Part shown: piece after piece, positions 59,290 through 64,000 of the stretch
Layout of the letters: every line of letters starts with the position of its first letter
How positions within the stretch are numbered: position 1 is the stretch's first letter
Source of the DNA: Mytilus californianus
Taxonomy: Eukaryota > Mollusca > Bivalvia > Mytilida > Mytilidae
Assembly: GCF_021869535.1 (NCBI RefSeq)
Contig: NW_026262669.1
Coordinates: 310,001-374,000 of the forward strand
DNA length: 64,000 nt
Direction: 5' to 3'
The notes under the pieces: generated by a model
What the model saw: only the letters and a program-made list of their open reading frames with translations
The model's database searches: none
Told to the model about the DNA's origin: nothing
Translations under genes and position numbers: made by a program

Positions 59290-61655
59290 ATGTATATATG
59301 TATTTTTAACTAAATTATCGTCACTAAAAAGTATACTGATTTAATAATTATTCAAACAATCTGAAAAGCTAAGGTCGGGACTGTGTGTGTTAAATAATTA
59401 TGGTTGAGGAGTATTGTGAAAGCCTGTGGAGATCTCTCAGATGGTTCAGGAGTATTGTGGAGATCTCAGAGATGGTTGGGGAGTATTGTAATAGCCTGTG
59501 GAGATCTCTCAGATGGTTCAGGAGTATTGTAATAGCCTGTGGAGATCTCTCAGATGGTTGAGGAGTATTGTAATAGTCTGTGGAGATATCTGAGATAGTT
59601 GAGAAGTATTGTAATAGCCAGTGGAGATCTCTCAGATGGTTGAGGAGTATTGTAATAGCCTGTGTAGGTCTGTGAGATGTTTGAGAAGTATTGTAATCTC
59701 CTGTGGAGATCTCTCAGATGGTTGAGAAGTATTGTAATAGCCTGTGGAGATCTCTACATATGTATTTTTAACTTAATTATCGTCACTAAAAAGTATACTG
59801 ATTTAATAATTATTCAAACAATCTGAAAAGTTAAGGTCGGGACTGTGTGTGTTAAATAATTATGGTTGAGGAGTATTGTGAAAGCCTGTGGAGATCTCTG
59901 AGATGATTGAGGAGTATTGTGGAGATCTCAGAGATGGTTGAGGAGTATTGTAAAAGCCTGTGGAGATCTCTCAGATGGTTCAGGAGTATTGTAATAGCCT
60001 GTGGAGATCTCTCAGATGGTTCAGGAGTATTGTAATAGCCTGTGGAGGTCTCTGAGATGGTTCAGGAGTATTGTAATAGCCTGTGGAGGTCTCTCAGATG
60101 GTTGAGGAGTATTGTTATAGCCTGTGGAGGTCTCTGAGATAGTTGAGGAGTATTGTTATAGCCTGTGGAGGTCTCTGAGATGGTTGAGGAGTATTGTAAT
60201 AGCCTGTGGAGATCTCGGAGATGGTTGAGGAGTATTGTAATAGGCTGTGGAGATCTCAGAGATGGTTGAGGAGTATTGTAATAGCCTGTGGAGATCTCAG
60301 AGATGGTTGAGGAGTATTGTAATAGGCTGTGGAGATCTCAGAGATGGTTGAGGAGTATTGTAATAGCCTGTGGAGGTCTCTGAGATGGTTGAGGAGTATT
60401 GTAATAGCCTGTGGAGGTCTCTGAGATGGTTGAGGAGTATTGTAATAGCCTGTGGAGATCTCAGAGATGGTTGAGGAGTATTGTAATAGGCTGTGGAGAT
60501 CTCAGAGATGGTTGAGGAGTATTGTAATAGCCTGTGGAGATCTCAGAGATGGTTGAGGAGTATTGTAATAGCCTGTGGAGATCTCAGAGATGGTTGAGGA
60601 GTATTGTTATAGCCTGTGGAGGTCTCTCAGATGGTTGAGTATTGTAATAGCCTGTGGAGGTCTCTGAGATGGTTGAGGAGTATTGTAATAGCCTGTGGAG
60701 GTCTCTGAGATGGTTGAGGAGTATTGTAATAGCCTGTGGAGGTCTCTGAGATGGTTCAGGAGTATTGTAATAGCCTGTGGAGGTCTCTCAGATGGTTGAG
60801 GAGTATTGTTATAGCCTGTGGAGGTCTCTGAGATAGTTGAGGAGTATTGTTATAGCCTGTGGAGATCTCTCAGATGATTGAGGAGTATTGTAATAGCCTG
60901 TGGAGGTCTCTGAGATGGTTGAGGAGTATTGTAATAGCCTGTGGAGATCTCAGAGATGGTTGAGGAGTATTGTAATAGGCTGTGGAGATCTCAGAGATGG
61001 TTGAGGAGTATTGTAATAGGCTGTGGAGATCTCAGAGATGGTTGAGGAGTATTGTAATAGGCTGTGGAGATCTCAGAGATGGTTGAGGAGTATTGTAATA
61101 GCCTGTGGAGGTCTCTGAGATGGTTGAGGAGTATTGTAATAGCCTGTGGAGGTCTCTGAGATGGTTGAGGAGTATTGTAATAGCCTGTGGAGATCTCAGA
61201 GATGGTTGAGGAGTATTGTAATAGGCTGTGGAGATCTCAGAGATGGTTGAGGAGTATTGTAATAGCCTGTGGAGATCTCAGAGATGGTTGAGGAGTATTG
61301 TAATAGCCTGTGGAGATCTCAGAGATGGTTGAGGAGTATTGTTATAGCCTGTGGAGGTCTCTCAGATGGTTGAGTATTGTAATAGCCTGTGGAGGTCTCT
61401 GAGATGGTTGAGGAGTATTGTAATAGCCTGTGGAGGTCTCTGAGATGGTTGAGGAGTATTGTAATAGCCTGTGGAGGTCTCTGAGATGGTTGAGGAGTAT
61501 TGTGATAGCCTGTGGAGATCTCAGAGATGGTTGAGGAGTATTGTTATAGCCTGTGGAGATCTCTGAGATAGTTGAGGAGTATTGTCATAGCCTGTGGAGA
61601 TCTCTGAGATAGTTGAGGAGTATTGTTATAGCCTGTGGAGATCTCTGAGCTTTCA
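59290..61655. repeat. 41-bp minisatellite with 462- and 735-bp higher-order copies
   Basis: Units 'ggttgaggagtattgtaata' + 'gcctgtggagatctcagaga' + 't' occur about 52 times from 59,400. Subtypes differ at 'gatctcag/ggtctctg' and 'tgtaat/tgttat'. A non-repeat leader of about 110 bp ('tatgtatttttaact' .. 'ggtcgggactgtgtg') occurs twice, 462 bp apart (59,371 and 59,833). A unit shortened by 3 bp ('atggttgagtatt') is at 60,631 and 61,366, a 735-bp step equal to 18 units minus 3. Many units hold the palindrome gagatctc. Confidence 0.93.
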
Positions 61656-61914
61656 TTTTGATTAAAAAGAAAATGTTTATTTATACTCCTACAAGTTAGA
61701 ATTATAAATTTCAACTTAATGTAAAAAAAATATGAAGGTGCTCATATCAGCTTACTGAGGAACTGGAAATGTGCATGTCCTGTCCTAGATCTTGGACAAT
61801 TTGGGGGTTCAAGAGGAAGTGCAGGTAGACAGGAATTAACTTAACTTTTTACTAATAGTGCAATGCATTAATAAATGGTATCTTGTATCCCTTATATTTC
61901 ACTTACATACTTTC
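61656..61914. other. Spacer, no feature
   Basis: AT-rich sequence between the 41-bp array and a family C copy. Confidence 0.4.
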
Positions 61915-62235
61915 AAAAATAAGGAGATGTGGTATGATTGCCAATGAGTGAGACAACTATCCACCAGAGTCCAAGTGACATGGATGTAAGCAATTATAGG
62001 TCACCACACAGTCTTCAACAATGAGCAAAAACCAATAGCACATAGTCAGCAATATAAGAGGCTCAGACATGTTAAAATGTGAAATAATTTAAACCAGACA
62101 ACCAAAGGCCATGTATGACAAAACAATATACAAAAAACAAATACATAACACAAACACCACCACAGAATTACAGTCTGACTTTGGGCAGTCACATACAGAA
62201 CATGGCAGCAGTTAAACATGTGTGTAAGTACTGAG
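61915..62235 (+). mobile_element. Family C repeat, best-preserved copy
   Basis: 'aaggagatgtggtatgattg', 'ccaatgag', 'acaactatccaccagagtcc', 'ggatgtaagcaattataggt' and 'gagcaaaaaccaatagcaca' follow in order; the tail has 'caaaggccatgtatgac'. A 4-bp 'tgag' duplication separates it from the other copies. Confidence 0.8.
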
Positions 62236-62891
62236 CCCTCCTGTAATTTGGGACAGTGTTGCACTTAAATGCTTATTATTATTTCTATTGTATAATCATT
62301 CCAGTTCTTCCCATTGATTTCAACAGAAATTCTTTTCCCACCTAATATATTGTTATTTCAAATTTAGCAGCTAAATTCCTTTACCAAAAAAAAAGGGAGG
62401 GGGGCAACTTTATTTATTTATCTAAACACAATCTTTTAAATCAGAATGCATACTGAAAGCACCACCTTATTGAAAGATGAGCACTATTAAATATAAATTA
62501 TGCAAATTTATTTAAATTACTTCATAATCTTATTTGATGTAACAGAGCCTTTTATGTTAATGAAATGATAATCCTGAAGTAACATTGAAATCTTAAATTA
62601 TGTTTTAATGTGATATATGTTATTGTCATCTGAAGTTTTTTCTTTCAATATAAATAGGTAAACTCCCAAGAGAAATATGTATATTAAATTCATAATTAGG
62701 GAGAGAGTGTAGTCAACTGTCTACATGTTTTATTTGATATTGTTATAAGTTATACATTTTTCTGTCTGCTTTTAAGTTAGATAATCCTGTAACATCACAA
62801 TCAAATACATATATCATGTTAATTTAAGACACTGCACCCTAAAAATTGACTTAATAATCATTTAAATGAAGTTGAATGTTAAATACTTAAA
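62236..62891. other. AT-rich DNA, no gene seen
   Basis: Short A-run and G-run (62,385-62,404); nothing else recognised. Confidence 0.4.
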
Positions 62892-62943
62892 ATGATATCC
62901 TGTGCATGGGACACAAACTTGTATGCTAGTACTCCTACAGAAG
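62892..62943 (+). other. Weak first-exon candidate (MISCAWDTNLYASTPTE)
   Basis: ATG at 62,892 opens 17 codons and one base before a consensus donor (CAGAAG|GTAAGT at 62,944). In-frame TAA lies upstream at 62,880. It leaves one base, a different phase from the exons at 48,748 and 56,478. An exon this short is easily found by chance. Confidence 0.15.
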
Positions 62944-62954
62944 GTAAGTGGTTT

Positions 62955-63142
62955 CCAGCCTTTTCTGGGGCCTAATCCTGGCCTATTCTGGGGCCTTATT
63001 CTGGCCCTTTCTGGGCCTCATCCCAGCCTTTTCTGTGGCCTCATCCTGGCCTTTTCTGGGGCCTCATCCTGGCCTTTTCTGGGGCTTCATCTCGACCATT
63101 TCTGGGGCCTCATCTCGGCCTTTTCTGGAGCCTCATCGCAGC
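62955..63142. repeat. 23-bp minisatellite, about eight copies
   Basis: Units 'ccttttctggggcctcatcc' + 'tgg' with step 23, for example 63,039 to 63,062. It produces proline- and glycine-rich chance frames. Confidence 0.88.
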
Positions 63143-64000
63143 CTTTAAAAACTTACTATATCACCTGTGTTTTGCTGGTTTAAGAACTTTTATTGTTCAC
63201 ATGTTTGTCCTATCATCTTTATCATGGATAGTGTGACGATCATTTCATATTTACTCTTTAAGATTTAGTATGAAATTATTCCATATAATGTCAACATTAA
63301 AAGGACCAAGTTTACATCACCTGATTAATGTCTCATCTCTTCAGTTACGCTTGTCATCATCTAAATAGTTTTACATTTGTCATTTCGGGGCCTTTAGTAG
63401 CTTACTGTGCTGTATGGGCTTTGCTTATTGTTGAAAGCTGTACTGTGACTATAGCTTTTACTTTAATGTCATTTTGTCTCTTAATGGCAATCAAACCACA
63501 TCTTAGTTGTGAGATTGATCTTGGGTAACTTAACTACCACTGTAGGTAAATTCCAACTGAATCCAAACAGAAAGAGAAAAAAAAGAAATCTGTGGAATGT
63601 TGAGCCTTGTAAAACCCTTGATCATATCTTATGTTCAGATAAGTTTTAGAAATAGATAGCTCTGGTTTGTGTTTTATAAATAGTAAATCAATTCTCAATC
63701 AATGATGCCACATTCTTTACATAGTATTTTATACTAGAATGATGTACAAATGAGTTGACCCAGGATCAATTTATATGCCACATTCTTTATGGAAAATTGT
63801 GTTGGAGTAATGTACAATTGATTAAAGCCAGGATAAATTACATGTAATAGCCACAATTTTTAGACAATTTAATTTTTGCAGTGATATACTTTTAATTATA
63901 TCAAGGTTCAAATATGCCACAATCTGTGTAGAACATCAATTGTTCTTGAGTGATATACTATTAATTATATCCAGGATCAATGACTCGATGTCACATTTTG
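63143..64000. repeat. AT-rich DNA ending in a diverged repeat of about 80-100 bp
   Basis: From about 63,690, 'gccacattcttta', 'agtgatatact..taattatatc' and 'ccaggatcaat' recur three or four times in degraded form up to the window edge. No gene is recognised. Confidence 0.5.

Noticed and set aside
62902..63183. Plus-strand frames rich in Gly, Phe, Trp and Pro
   Set aside because: They lie in the 23-bp minisatellite and begin at non-ATG or arbitrary codons.

Overview
The window looks like nuclear DNA from a bivalve mollusc, most likely a mussel of the genus Mytilus or a close relative. It is AT-rich and intron-rich. Several dispersed repeats match, from memory, elements that are abundant in Mytilus: the block ending in a 'GACACATTCCACGTTTCCATTCTC'-like terminus, the 'GATGTGGTATGATTGCCAATG' block, the 'GAACCCCAC..GGTGATCTCAGG' block, the 'TTAGCTCACC..CCTCTAGTT' element and the 'ATACCCCACGCAACG' element. 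No database search was possible, so the genus is an inference.

Layout. 1-13,050 is one 29-bp satellite array with a 3,216-bp higher-order duplication. 13,060-20,500 is repeat-rich intergenic DNA with dispersed elements, small MITEs and short tandem arrays. 20,560-22,780 is a decayed non-LTR retrotransposon (LINE) carrying three nested insertions with target-site duplications. 23,168-26,083 has inverted ends made of short repeats and resembles a foldback element. 26,426-48,841 holds the only recognisable gene, on the + strand: a strong CARD (caspase recruitment domain) first coding exon, then about 20.9 kb of repeat-filled intron, then a coiled-coil exon and a Ser/Arg/Lys-rich exon. The reading-frame phases fit one transcript. 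A CARD followed by coiled coil suggests a scaffold of the DLG5 (or CARMA) type, but the PDZ/SH3/GUK part would lie beyond the window, so the name is tentative. Two further short ATG-to-donor exons (42,340 and 56,478/56,493) have phases that would let them act as alternative first coding exons. An exon-like segment at 27,457 would end the CARD reading frame after two codons and would give a CARD-only product.

The large intron contains a 52-bp satellite (about 34,478-41,543, roughly 130 units, 884-bp higher-order period). It is bounded by inverted copies of its own unit's sequence, and each unit has a splice-acceptor-like tract abutting a donor-like AG|GTAAC. Downstream lie minisatellites of 24/43 bp (43,862-44,770), 36 bp (50,108-52,462, split by a 1.2-kb transposon-like insertion), 55 bp (53,790-53,992), 41 bp (59,400-61,655) and 23 bp (62,955-63,140). 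Tandem repeats make up about 40% of the window.

Most open frames in the window are by-products of repeat units whose length is a multiple of three, or lie in transposon remnants. No rRNA, free-standing tRNA, CRISPR array, operon or bacterial-type feature was seen. One tRNA-derived SINE with recognisable A and B boxes is present at 45,061.
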